Below, piece after piece: positions 10,202 to 20,719 of a stretch of DNA of 64,000 nucleotides. Source of the DNA: Palaemon carinicauda (taxonomy: Eukaryota > Arthropoda > Malacostraca > Decapoda > Palaemonidae); contig NC_090751.1 of assembly GCF_036898095.1 (NCBI RefSeq), positions 81,070,455-81,134,454 on the forward strand, written 5' to 3'. Numbering within the stretch: the stretch's first letter is position 1; each line of letters begins with the position of its first letter. The position numbers were made by a program, and so were the translations under genes. Under the pieces are notes generated by a model. It did not search any database. It was not told where the DNA came from and saw nothing but the letters and a program-made list of their open reading frames with translations.

Positions 10202-10896
10202 CACGATATAAAAGTTCCTAGCTATGAAGACTAAATAAACTAATATTATCGATTAGCAAATAAGGCCGGAAGCGTTGTTGTGGCTAACTAAATAAGGCAT
10301 GCAGAACAACAACGACGCCATAAAATGGCGGGTCCGGTAGAGGCACAGCTCTGCCACAAAACAACAAATATCTCGAAAAGTAATATTTACTTTACGGTCA
10401 GAGCTTAACTAAACAATACTGGAACCTTGTACTCAACTTTCCAGAAGAAGGCGAGGCCGAAGGTAGCGACATGATAAAGATGCAAGACGATAAAGTACGC
10501 ACAGGGAAAAGTCCGACTAGTAAGGCAAGCTACTAAACGAAGGATGAAGACGGTTACGACGTCATTTAAGCAATGGCGCCCGTTTGTTTACGTCTCGAGT
10601 ACCAAAAGTAGCCACGGATGAGATTAGCTATGGAACGGCTCCCAGCTATTCTCCGCCCTTACACACCGAAGCATTAACTCTGTTCGGGGTGTAGATAGCT
10701 ATGTGGCGCGTTAATACATGCGTCCCCTGTTGATATACGATGTCTTAAAAGGGAAACCTTTAGGATACTCGCTCCAGAAGTTAGAATTCTGTGATAACCT
10801 GTGGTTAAATTCTCTGGGAATATCTTAGTAGTTATTTACCCAAGGAAGCTACCAAAAAGGAACCTTCCATCAGGACGCCATGGCTTGAGCCCAAAA
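10202..10896 (-). mobile_element. DIRS-B, right part (5' end and LITR)
   Basis: This segment starts with 'cacgatataaaag', the exact continuation of the leader that was cut at 1401, and runs to a second LITR end ('gagcccaaaa'). It repeats 9506-10201 almost perfectly, including the leader peptide. Together with 1-1401 it is one DIRS copy split by the insertion of DIRS-A. Confidence 0.88.
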
Positions 10897-11507
10897 AAGG
10901 CATGCAGAACAACAACGACGCCATAATATGGCGGGTCCGGTAGAGGCACAGCTCTGCCACAAAACAACAAATATCTCGAAAAGTAATATTTACTTTACGG
11001 TCAGAGCTTAACTAAACAATACTGGAACCTTGTACTCAACTTTCCTGAAGAAGGCGAGGCCGAAGGTAGCGACATGATAAAGATGCAAGATGATAAAGTG
11101 AGCAGAGGGAAAATCTGTCTAAGTAAGGCGAGCTACTGTACAAAGGATGAAGACGGTCGTGACGTCATTTAAGCAATGGCGCCCGTTTGTTTACGTCTCG
11201 AGTACCAAAAGTAGCCACGGATGAGATTAGCTATGGAACGGCTCCCAGCTATTCTCCGCCCTTACACACCGAAGCATTAACTCTGTTCGGGGTGTAGGGT
11301 GTAGATAGCTATGTGGCGCGTTAATACATGCGTCCCCTGTTGATATACGATGTCTTAAAAGGGAAACCTTTAGGATACTCGCTCCAGAAGTTAGAATTCT
11401 GTGATAACCTGTGGTTAAATTCTCTGGGAATATCTTAGTAGTTATTTACCCAAGGAAGCTACCAAAAAGGAACCTTCCATCAGGACGCCATGGCTTGAGC
11501 CCAAAAA
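10897..11507 (-). mobile_element. DIRS-C, 5' end only
   Basis: A third near-identical LITR plus leader segment begins at 'aaggcatgcag', a point 92 bases into the unit, and ends in 'gagcccaaaaa' at 11507. The simplest reading is that DIRS-B inserted into the leader of an older DIRS-C and only the 5' tip of C remains on this side. The matching other half would lie left of the window. It has a 7-bp internal duplication ('gggtgta') near 11295. Confidence 0.72.
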
Positions 11508-12180
11508 TGGCCATTCCCCCTTTACATAAGTTTTCATTTTGCTCTAAGTAAAGTTTAGGTAATGAACTGGCCTTACATTTTTTGGGCAGCGTGTGTGGAA
11601 TTTAATGTAAATGGGTTTTATTTGTTGGTATTTGTCTTAGGACCACTAACCACGTGTTTGGACCTCACAGTAGCCTACTGCCTAGGTTAGGACAAGATGA
11701 TTTGCCATAAAATTTTGATTTTATTCATTCTGTTTGAGGGTTAATCCCACGTGTTCATTCTGTCAATTATTTCCAATGTTCATTTGTGTTGTAGATTGCA
11801 GATATTGATATCTTTAATCCCTTTATTTGAAGATTATGCATTAAACAAACCATTAATTATGTGCGGGTTACTTGTGCCCGAGATGGTGAAGAGAGTAACC
11901 TACTGTAGGTATAGCTAAGTTGGTATAAGCGAGTGAACGCTTCTTTAACTTAGTGATTTGAAGGTGAAGATCTCCATTTAACCTTATTTAAATACATCAC
12001 TGCTCCTATTCATTGCTTTTGTCTATATTAACGCAAATGCCTCTCCAGCATCTCAATGGGGTCACTAGGGCAGATTCAAAATAGAGCCTAAGAGTGTAGA
12101 TGGCGTTAGAATGACAAAGCTAAGTTAGACCATCAATTCATTACTATCACGTGTGGAGTTTTTAGGTCTCTGGACAGAGA
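11508..12180. other. Unassigned AT-rich intergenic sequence
   Basis: I see no coding frame, RNA gene or transposon end in this stretch. Confidence 0.6.
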
Positions 12181-12860
12181 ACACTTTTTGTCGGTAGTAT
12201 GTTGGCCAGGGCACAAGCCACCCATTGAGATACTACCTCCAGAGAGTTATAGGGTCCTCTGACTGGCCTGACAGTACTACATTGGATCCTTCTCCCTGGT
12301 TACTGTTCATTTTCCCTTTGCCTACATATACACCGAATAGTCTGGCCAATTCTTTACATATTCTCCTCTGTCATACACCTGACAAGTCTGAGATTACCAA
12401 ACACTTCCTCTTTACCCAAAGAGTTAACTACTGCACTGTATTTGTTCAGTGGCTACTTACCTCTTGGTTAGGGTAGAAGAGACTCTTTAGCTATGGTAGG
12501 CAGCTCTTATAGGAGAAGGACACTCCAAAATCAAACCATTGGTCTCTATTTTTTGGTAGTGCCATAGCCTCAGTACCATGGTCTTCCACTGTCTTGGGTT
12601 AAAGATCTCTTCCTCGAGGGTACACTCGAGCACACTATTCAATCTTGTTTTTCTTCCTCTTGTTATTTTGAAGTTTTTATCCTCTTGCTGTTTTCAAGTT
12701 TTTATAGTTTATATGTGAAAGATTTATTTCGATCTAGTTATTGTTCTTAAACTTCTCTTGTAGTTTTTCCTTATTCCCTTTCCTTACTGGGCTATATTCC
12801 CTCTTGGAGCCCTAGAGCTTATAGCATCCTGCTTTTCCAACTAGGGTTGTAGCATAGCAA

Positions 12861-12907
<47 letters not shown>
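12181..12907 (+). mobile_element. LINE 3'-end or SINE-like repeat with (TAA)n tail
   Basis: The last 100 bases ('gcttatagcatcctgct', 'ccaactagggttgtag', then (TAA)n from about 12862) match the 3' end of the LINE at 37731-40695 in reverse complement. Upstream of that the two do not align by eye, so this could be another subfamily or a SINE that borrowed the LINE tail. The small open frame at 12225-12476 has no recognisable domain. The (TAA)n tail was the landing site of DIRS-D. Confidence 0.6.
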
Positions 12908-12910
<3 letters not shown>

Positions 12911-13430
12911 CGGATTTTGAGCGAAGCGAAAAATCTATTTTTGGGTGAGATAGCCATGACGTCCTGATGGAAGGTTCCTTCAGTAGCTTCCTAGGGTATA
13001 TTTAACTACAGTGGATATTCCCAGAGAATTAAACTAAAGGTTATCACAGAATTCTAAATTCTGGTGCGAGTACCCTAAAGGTTTCCCTCTAGGATATCGT
13101 ATATGAACAGGGGATGCATGTATTAACATGCCACATAGCTATCTGCACCCCATATAGAGTTATGGAAAGGTGGCTGAGTAACTGAGGAGCCGTTCCAAAG
13201 TTACTCTCATCCGTGGCTACTTTTGGTACTCGAGACGTAAACAAACGGGCGCCATTGCTAAATGACGTCACGTCCGTCCTCATCCTGAGCTCAGCTTCTA
13301 CCAATCTCCGCGATACAGTAGGTCAGGGAGGGGCCTGAAAGGCTGAACTGGAATATACGGGAGGGTCCATCAGGACGTCATGGCTATCTCACCCAAAAAT
13401 AGATTTTTCGCTTCGCTCAAAATCCGTTTT
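12908..13430 (-). mobile_element. DIRS-D, RITR and first half of its ICR
   Basis: Apart from the ends this is an inverted copy of the LITR of DIRS-D (about 32000-32340). It shares the D-specific variants 'ctagggtatatttaac' and 'gacgtcctgatgg', as opposed to 'gacgccatgg' in A. The outer arm 'GATTTTGAGCGAAG' abuts the TAA tail of the preceding repeat. The right edge stops in TTTT at about 13427-13430, the middle of the ICR, where DIRS-E begins. The rest of the ICR resumes at 24162. Confidence 0.85.
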
Positions 13431-13730
13431 CTGGGCTTCGACCCGTGCCGCCCAGTGACCCGTGCCGCCCAGTGAAATGCACCTTTAACATCATTTCTAA
13501 GGTAAAAACTGCTATGAATTTACCAGAGAAAAATTTGTATAGGAATGCTAGGTTGAACCCAGCTCGCTCACCTTAATAAGGTGTCGGTATAATACTGGGG
13601 CGCTGAATAAATCACAACCAGAGGCCTCACACCATTTAGATATCTCCTGTCAACATCCCCGAACAGCGAGGTGCCGTTCAACATCCCACTACTACTAGCA
13701 ACCCAACGCCAGTGACGTCACTCCTTTAAC
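13431..13730 (+). repeat. LITR of DIRS-E
   Basis: The outer end is 'CTGGGCTTCGACCCGTGCC', followed by a 17-base duplication of 'acccgtgccgcccagtg'. The rest is mirrored at 23789-24161 with only a few differences. A TGACGTCA palindrome lies near 13715. The repeat is broken at 13730 by a piggyBac insertion. Confidence 0.85.
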
Positions 13731-16102
13731 CCATTAACGCCTGACCTACTATATATAGTAGTACAATTGCTAGGACAAATTACACCACAATTTTTTACGT
13801 TTTTCTTATTGTTTTGCATATTCCTGAGTTCTTTTCAATCTAATCAATAATATAAACAGGAGTTTTTCTTTGAAGTATCCATATTTTTCGACTTTTTGAC
13901 AAAATACCAAAGATATGTAGAATGTTTTTATATATTCACATTTTTAATTTGAGCTCATGGTTACACAAGTTCATTAAACATCTTTATACTGATACATATC
14001 ATGACACTGAAAACCATGAATCAATTCATATATCAGAAATTGAGATAGCAATTGAAGCATAAATATTACAGGCTATTTTTCATTACCTACTATATATAGT
14101 AGGTCAGGCAGATATGAAGCCAAAATATGGACCGGACAGGAAAAATCTTAGGAAAGTATCACCCTAAAGCAAATTGGTTGTTTCTACGTTAGAATAAACT
14201 GCTTGTTCGCTATTTTCTGGTTCTTGGATGCATACCTCGTCGCTGGTGAAGTGACTTTCCAGCTAACAATGCCTTGGTAGTTTCAAACTTTCAGTTACCT
14301 GTTACTATCCAAGCATTCTCATACTCTCATGATACCACACATTACCAAGTCGCCGCTTATACTGGTCTTTGGATGCTGATGTTGGAGTCGAACTCATTGC
14401 TAAGGCAATGTCACGTGATAGATTTGAAGAAATATTACGGTTTCTGCCTTCCACTGATAATCAGGCACTAAACAAGGATGACAAACTGGCAAAAATCCGA
14501 CCTCTAATGAATCATTTGAACACAAAATTTGCCATGGCTTACCGTATGGATCAACATATATCACTTGATGAAGCAATGATAGAATATTTTGGTAGGCATG
14601 GATGCAAACAGTGCATTCAGAATAAACCTGTGAGATTTGGATTTAAAGCTTGGTGCCTAAATTCTCCACTTGGATATTTAGCTACGTTTGATGTATACCA
14701 AGGGACAGCCTTCGGGTTGAATCGTCACTATGAAGAAAGGTTTGGAAAAGGTGGGGACACTTTGATGATTTTATTTGAAAAACTACCAAGTCATATCAAA
14801 GATATACCAGTTAGGTTTTACTTCGACAACTACTTCACAAGTTTACCTTTAGTAAATCACCTACAAGAGATAAACTATGGAGCAACTGGAACAATAAGGG
14901 ACAACAGAATTCCGAAGTCTTGTCCTATAAACTCAATAAACGAAATGAAGAAAGTTCCTCGAGGAGATACGGATGTTGTTGTGGATAATATTCACAAGAT
15001 CTTGTTGGTACGCTGGAAGGATAATGCAGTAGTTTCAGTGTATCAAATATTTCTCCTTTTTATCCTCTGGAAAGTGTATCTCGATGGTCAGCAAAGGACA
15101 AAAAGAAAATTAGTGTAAGTCGACCTTATCTCATCGGGGATTACAACAGGCACATGGGATGGACCAAAACATCAATTGTTACCGTATATCCATTAGAATG
15201 AAAAAGTGGTCGTGGCCTATATTTTCTTGGGTAATTGATGCAACGATTCAGGAGTGCTGGCTTCTCCATCGTGTTGATGAAAGAAACCTTCCACTGTTGT
15301 CATTCAAGCGCTACATTGCAAGGACATACCCTCAGCAGGTAGAACCACGTGTGGGAATAGGCCAGCCAAGACAGTCATCTCGGGTTATTCCAGATGTACG
15401 TTATGACAATATTGGTCACCTCGTCGAACCCCTTGGAAAACAGGCATGGAAATGTACTCTATCCTCTTGCAAATCTCGTCCTTCGCAAGGGTGTATGAAG
15501 TGTGGAGTTCCATTGTGTGTGAAATGCTTTGTTAAATATCATCGTCGTGATCTTTAGAATACTGCTAATTATAGTATCTGGTTTGTTTTTGTGTGATATC
15601 ATGGAATATATCCCAAAATTTAACCAAGAATGAAGTTTCTCTAAAGCATGAACCAGTTTTATTTCTATTTTATTCTACAGTATCACAATTTTCTGTTAAA
15701 CATTTCACTTGTAGAAGTAAGAATTATTATCCATTTCACATATTCAAATACTGTCAGCACGTGCAAAAGTAATAGGGCTTACAAATACAACAAATTTTAG
15801 CTGTAAACTGCAATATTTCTGTGTGTTATTCCGTAATAAACACATTATTATTGAGTGTCTTGTTTCTAATACATCCTCCTTGTAATGAAAAAATACCAAT
15901 AAAATTTTATTATAGAAAATAGTCTCCTCAATAAAAATGTGTAGGCTACCCCTTATCCGCCTAACCTACTATATATAGTAGGTCCTATATATGGACAAAT
16001 ACCATGAAAAAAACATCAAATATATGATAATACCATATAAATATACATATTAAACTTAAATAATGAAAAAAATTAAGAAAAAAAAATTCAGGCAGTAATG
16101 GG
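13731..16102 (+). mobile_element. piggyBac-type DNA transposon in the DIRS-E leader
   Basis: The left end is CCCATTAACGCCTGA preceded by TTAA. The right end in reverse complement is CCCATTACTGCCTGA. The right flank is TAGC rather than TTAA, so the second copy of the target site is altered or lost. The palindrome ACCTACTATATATAGTAGGT, or a near copy, occurs near 13747, 14090 and 15965, in subterminal positions that could be transposase-binding sites. DIRS-E sequence resumes at 16103. Confidence 0.8.
14369..15557 (+). pseudogene. piggyBac transposase (PGBD family), frameshifted
   Basis: The DDE_Tnp_1_7 fold is recognisable from 'DADVGVELIAKAMSRDRF' through 'HISLDEAMIEYFGR' (first catalytic Asp) to 'RFYFDNYFTSLPLV' (second Asp) and 'VRWKDNAVV' (region of the third Asp). 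The frame closes at 15118. The homologous protein resumes in another frame at 15159 with 'FSWVIDATIQECWLLHR' and ends in the C-terminal cysteine-rich domain, C-x4-C ... C-x2-C ... C-x2-C. The N-terminal domain before residue 1 is not recognisable. The shift lies between about 15110 and 15165. The copy is non-functional as it stands. Confidence 0.85.
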
Positions 16103-16171
16103 TAGCACGCAACTTTCTAGCCGTATTTTGCCTTGTGTGAATTTCGCTGATTTTTCTGGATTTACCTCAAG

Positions 16172-16213
16172 ATGTCGGACTCCACTGTCTCTCCATCTAA
16201 GTTAAGTACCAGA
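16172..16213 (+). CDS. Short conserved leader peptide of DIRS-E
   Basis: The peptide MSDSTVSPSKLSTR aligns with those of DIRS-A, D and G at the same distance from the LITR. Translation could continue for several codons. How it would join gag by splicing is not resolved. Confidence 0.5.
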
Positions 16214-17984
16214 TCTATGAGTTTTGAGATTTTGGAGGGGGCCTTGCCCTTTTTTGCTTATATTATACAGCTTTATTTTTCACGACCCCGCATGGGTGTT
16301 TCATGGCGCCCGGCCCCCTCCTATCTCTCTCTCGTTCATTCTTAACGATTTTCAATGAGTCCTCCATACTGATTGTTTCTCGTTATGAACTTTATGGGTA
16401 TCCACGGTTCACACACCGTATTAATTTTTATATTGTCCTGTTATTATGATAACAGTTATTACATATACGTGTGCATATTTTCGGTAGGTTGGCATGCCTG
16501 ATCGCCTTCGGGCGTTCTATTCCACTATATTATTACTTGGATTTTTTACGTTCGCACGCCACGGACTTGCTTATCATTTTAACGTCATTTGTTTGCTTGC
16601 ATTAGCTCGTGGGGCTTTCATGAGTCAGATATTACATATTAGTTTTAATTTTGTTAGCACTTCACTGACTCTGCGTTATGTTGGTAGCCCTGCCGCAGTC
16701 AGGCTTGGGTTTTTCTCCGGTCTCATGTTCGCTCCCTCGTTTGTTTTACGATTGATGTATAGTTAATTTTATTATTATTATCATCCAGCATGCCTTCCTA
16801 TCTTATTTTACCATGTGTTATGTTTTATAGTGTTATTAGTCTTTCCGCGTGATCATATCATCGTGGGTCTGGCAGGTTGGTATACCTGCTATCGCCCCAC
16901 TCCTAGCCTCCCTCCCGCCGATACCCCACCCCAGGGTTCCCTCCCTCTCTCTCTCCCGATCGAGTTTGAGTCACTTATAGCGCTATGTACCCCTCTCAGG
17001 GGCATCCGCTTTCTTTGCACGGGCGGTTCCTGTTGATCTGTGAGGCTTACTATTATTATACATTAACGTACATTACTTACTCTTTTCACTACTCTACCCG
17101 GTCGTAGTCGTTTTCTTTCCGTCGCTCGTTTGGCCAACGATCGACGGGAAGTTTTCTGCTCGGTCCGTGGTACCTTGTCATGTTATATTATTTATTAAGT
17201 TTTGTACGTGCTACTCCCTCGGTCCCGCACGTCACGGACCCATTAAAGATCCCTTCCCCCCTCTAGTGTCACGCACCTCACGGACCTCATATAGATTTAT
17301 ATATATATAAAGACTTTCATTACGGGATCCCCGGAAGTAGCTTTTATACATTACCATCCAGTCGAGTTGTTTAGTTGCGCCTCCGGAGCCAACGTTACTC
17401 ATTCTTACTTGGATTAACTTTATATATTAGTCACATATAAATATTATATATACGATCCTTGTTCTCGACCTTCCCTTCCCTCTTTTGATATGATCACGGT
17501 TACGGTCTGACTTAATTTCAATTCCTTTTACAATCAAAATAGATCTGTTATTTTGATATTGATATTTAAGCACTCCGGACCCCCCAGGTTCCGAATTTGC
17601 TTACATTCAATATACTTTATGGCTATATATAAAAGATTTTTATCATGATATTGACATATATATACGTAGATATTTAAGCTCCGGGCCCTCCGGGCCCCTA
17701 ATTTGCTTTCAATTAAGATACTCGTGTATCTTTTGTCTTACAGACTGTACGTATATAAAACGTTTTTATCATGATATTGATATATAAATCTTCTATCATG
17801 ATATTGATATCACTTAAGCGCCCGGGGCCCCCGAGCCCCTATTTGCTTTCCTTCAGGATTCCTAATGTATATATAGAAAACATTTTTATCATGATATTGA
17901 TATATAAATCTTTTATCATGATATCGATCTCATTTAAGCACCCGGGGCTCCCGAGCCCCTATTTGCTTTCATTCAGGACTCCTG

Positions 17985-17989
<5 letters not shown>

Positions 17990-18057
<68 letters not shown>
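17990..18057. repeat. (TA)n microsatellite
   Basis: An uninterrupted TA dinucleotide run of about 68 bases inside one unit of the leader tandem repeat. Confidence 0.97.
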
Positions 18058-18065
<8 letters not shown>

Positions 18066-18382
18066 GTATCATGATATTGGTATGTAAATCTGTTATGATA
18101 TTGCTTTAATTTAAGCATCCGGGGCCCCGAGCCCCTATTTGCTTTCATTCAGGATTCCTGATGAATATATATAAAACATTTTTATCATGACAGTGATATA
18201 TATAATTTGCTTTCATTCAGGACTCCTGATTTATATATATATAAAACATTTTTATCATGAAATTGATATGTAAATCTTTTATCATAATATTGCTATAATT
18301 TAAGCATCCGGGGCCCCCGAGCCCCTATTTGCATTCATTCAGGATTCCTGATGGATATATATAAAACATTTTTATCATGATA

Positions 18383-18385
<3 letters not shown>

Positions 18386-18452
<67 letters not shown>
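18386..18452. repeat. (TA)n microsatellite
   Basis: A second TA run of about 67 bases, in another unit of the same tandem repeat. Confidence 0.97.
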
Positions 18453-18454
<2 letters not shown>

Positions 18455-18534
18455 CACCGAGGCCTCCGGGCCCCTAATTTGCTTTCCTTTGAGGTACTCA
18501 TGTATCTTTTATTTTACAGACTGTACGCTGTGCA

Positions 18535-20707
18535 ATGACGGCATGTGCCGCTGTCATCTATCAACCCTGCGGCCATGACGTGTGTCGTTCACACGCCCAC
18601 TGTTCTGTCCGAGTGGATGACTTAGCTGTTTGGCATCCAGACAATTGTGTAGTCTGCTACACAATGACCTCCACTCTAACATCTGACTCGGTGAGTGCAT
18701 TTTCATTGATACAGACTTGTAGGGAGTTAAGATTAATTTAAAACATTATTAGTTTTAAGGCCACTAGTCCTCTGGACTTCCCGCATGCCTTTCACTTCGT
18801 GTCTACGAAGTCCTTGGACTTCTTCACTTTTCTTTGGCACAAATATCTCTCGCTAATAGTCTGTTCTCTTTCAGTGCTCCCAACTTGAGAAAGATACAGC
18901 TCGGGCTACCCTCAAGATCTGGATTGATGGGTTCGCCCGCAACGTGAAGGCCAAACAGCCTTATATCCTCTCTGAGGAATGGTGTTCCCGTCTCTACCCC
19001 CATGCTAAAAATTCAGCTCTGGTCCCCAAAGAGTTGGCGGATCCTATCATCGAGAGGTTCGAATCCCTTCTTCTGGCCCCGGATCAAGAAGAGACGGGCG
19101 GCACCCTAACTGAGGACGTTTCTACCCTCAACCTCGATGTGGAACCCATGGCTCTTGACGATCCCGACGCAGGTAGGGACGTAGGTGAGTCAGGTGGTTC
19201 CCGGGCTAAGATTCCTATCCCTAACCCGGCTTTCTCTTCTACTTCAGAACACTCTTCTTTTCGAGGTTTTCCGGGGACAACCGGGACTGGTCTCAGTCCC
19301 CGGCCTGTTATCCCCAAGGTGAAGGCTCATCGTAAGACTTTATATACGACCCACAAGTCTTCCAAAGACCACAGGTCTTCGAAATCATCAGCTTCGAAGG
19401 CTAAATCTTCCTCCACCAGAGTCTCTCAAGACCCATTTGCTGTGCCTTCAACCTCTCACGGAGTAGTCTCCGTTCCGGCACCTGTTCCCCCCCCCCCCCC
19501 CCCCCCCCGGCGGAATCATCTAACCCGGTGGTTTTTTTCCGAGAAGATGTTTGCTCGCTTTGAGTTGATACTATCGTCTCATACGCAGCAATCACAAGAG
19601 AGAATAGCTTCTATGGAGAGCCTAGTTCAGGGACTCATGCACTCGGGGCTGCCACCGCCACAACAGCAATACCCCATCCCCGACGCCTCCAAGCTTCCTC
19701 CTTTCAATAAGAATAACCCTTGGAGGTTGGCATTGCATGCCCCCTTCTCGGAGGGTATGTTGTCAATCGGAGATTTCGGTACCAGGCCTCTTGCGTATTA
19801 TGAATTCTACCCGCCGGGTCTTGAATTCCCCTTCCCGGGCTACGCTCGCCTCCCGGAAGAGGCTCTGATTCGATTGGATAAGGTCCCAAAGGAAACTGTT
19901 AATTTTCCTAAAGAACAGGCACAGTCTGTCTTGGTCCGCGTGTTCAATGAGTGGGATTGCTTGAACACAATGATTACGGCCTACAAAAGTTCATATACTA
20001 TGTTTGTGGCCGACGACCAGACCCCTACCCCATGTGCGACCAAGATCATAGAGACGGTCTTTCAGGCTATCAAGGAAGAGAAGCCTTTACCTCACCCCAG
20101 GGAGACCGACTTACCCTCCATTCTCTTTCCGGGAGACAGTGAATGTTGGCGGAACGCCCCAGCTACCTTCTCGGTAGGTAAGTTGAGCCCGGACTGTGCC
20201 TCGACGCAGTTCAGCGAACGGCTTCCCAAACTCCCGGAGTCTCTCATTAAATTGGAATATGAGTCGAGGTGTAGATTCAGCAGATCCCTTAATTCAGTTG
20301 CCCTTTCTGAATTGACTGTCGCCACTTACACCGAGGAGGACCTCCTTAAGGTCCTCACTAAGTCACTTTTGCAAAACTTTATTGCTGACGCCTATGATTT
20401 TGCAAATGCCAGGACCCATTGTCGCCGACACATTCTATCCGAAGCCACGATTAGGGACGAACCTACTAGGTTCATCAAAGCTCCAGTCTGGGGCCCGGAT
20501 CTTTTCCCAAGGGACTTAGTTAACTCGGTCCTTAGCGAGGCAGCTAGAGCCAACCAAAACCTCAAGGTTAGGTGGGGCCTGGTTTCAAAGAGGAGATATG
20601 AGCCTACTAGTACACCAATTCGAGGTAGGAAGAGATTGAGGCCCTTCCAATCTTCCCAATTCAGGCAACCTCTGCAAGTGGTTCAACCGGTCTCAGTCCA
20701 CGGATGA
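18535..20707 (+). CDS. DIRS-E Gag-like protein, two exons
   Basis: Exon 1 (18535-18690, preceded in frame by TVRCA from the acceptor at 18519) encodes the Cys/His cluster: 'CGHDVCRSHAHC' followed by 'WHPDNCVVC'. Exon 2 (18875-20707) continues in phase 0 with 'CSQLEKDTARATLKIWIDGF'. The middle region matches DIRS-G gag throughout, for example 'FYPPGLEFPFPGYARL' and 'VGKLSPDCASTQFSERLPKL'. The C-terminus is cut short after 'QVVQPVSVHG' by a deletion of roughly 350 bp relative to DIRS-G, which also removes the start of pol. A (C)n run near 19491-19508 encodes a polyproline stretch. Confidence 0.8.
18691..18874 (+). other. Spliceosomal-type intron in DIRS-E gag
   Basis: The donor is GTGAGT and the acceptor is 'tgttctctttcag'; the length is 184 nt. 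Removing it joins 'LTSDS' to 'CSQLEK' in phase 0, and the joined protein aligns with spliced DIRS-G gag and with the contiguous gag of DIRS-A. Read through, the exon 1 frame hits a stop after 18741. Confidence 0.8.
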
Positions 20708-20719
20708 ACTACGTTCCTT

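Larger units (their letters stand above)
17560..18500 (+). repeat. Degenerate tandem repeat in the DIRS-E leader
   Basis: About seven units of roughly 95-150 bases each contain 'tttaagcaycc', 'cccgagcccctatttgc', 'attcaggaytcctgatg' and 'acatttttatcatgat'. Two units carry long (TA)n runs. The unit at about 17720-17745 holds 'cttttgtcttacagactgtacg', a duplicate of the real acceptor region at 18505-18527. Confidence 0.75.
16103..18519 (+). other. DIRS-E leader, probable first intron with tandem repeats
   Basis: The leader resumes after piggyBac. A peptide MSDSTVSPSKLSTR begins at 16172. No other credible coding is seen; a 90-codon frame at 16494-16766 has no recognisable domain. The end of the interval is 'cttttattttacag' immediately before the first gag exon. 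Confidence 0.55.

Noticed and set aside
9506..11507. Simple tandem array of about 695-bp units
   Set aside because: The joints coincide with element ends, and the leader cut at 1401 resumes exactly at 10202. Nested insertion explains this better than tandem duplication.
12225..12476. 83-codon open frame as a host gene
   Set aside because: It lies within a dispersed repeat, has no domain or splice context, and its length is compatible with chance.
17560..18500. CRISPR-like array
   Set aside because: The units are directly adjacent and degenerate, without regular unique spacers, in a eukaryotic transposon leader.
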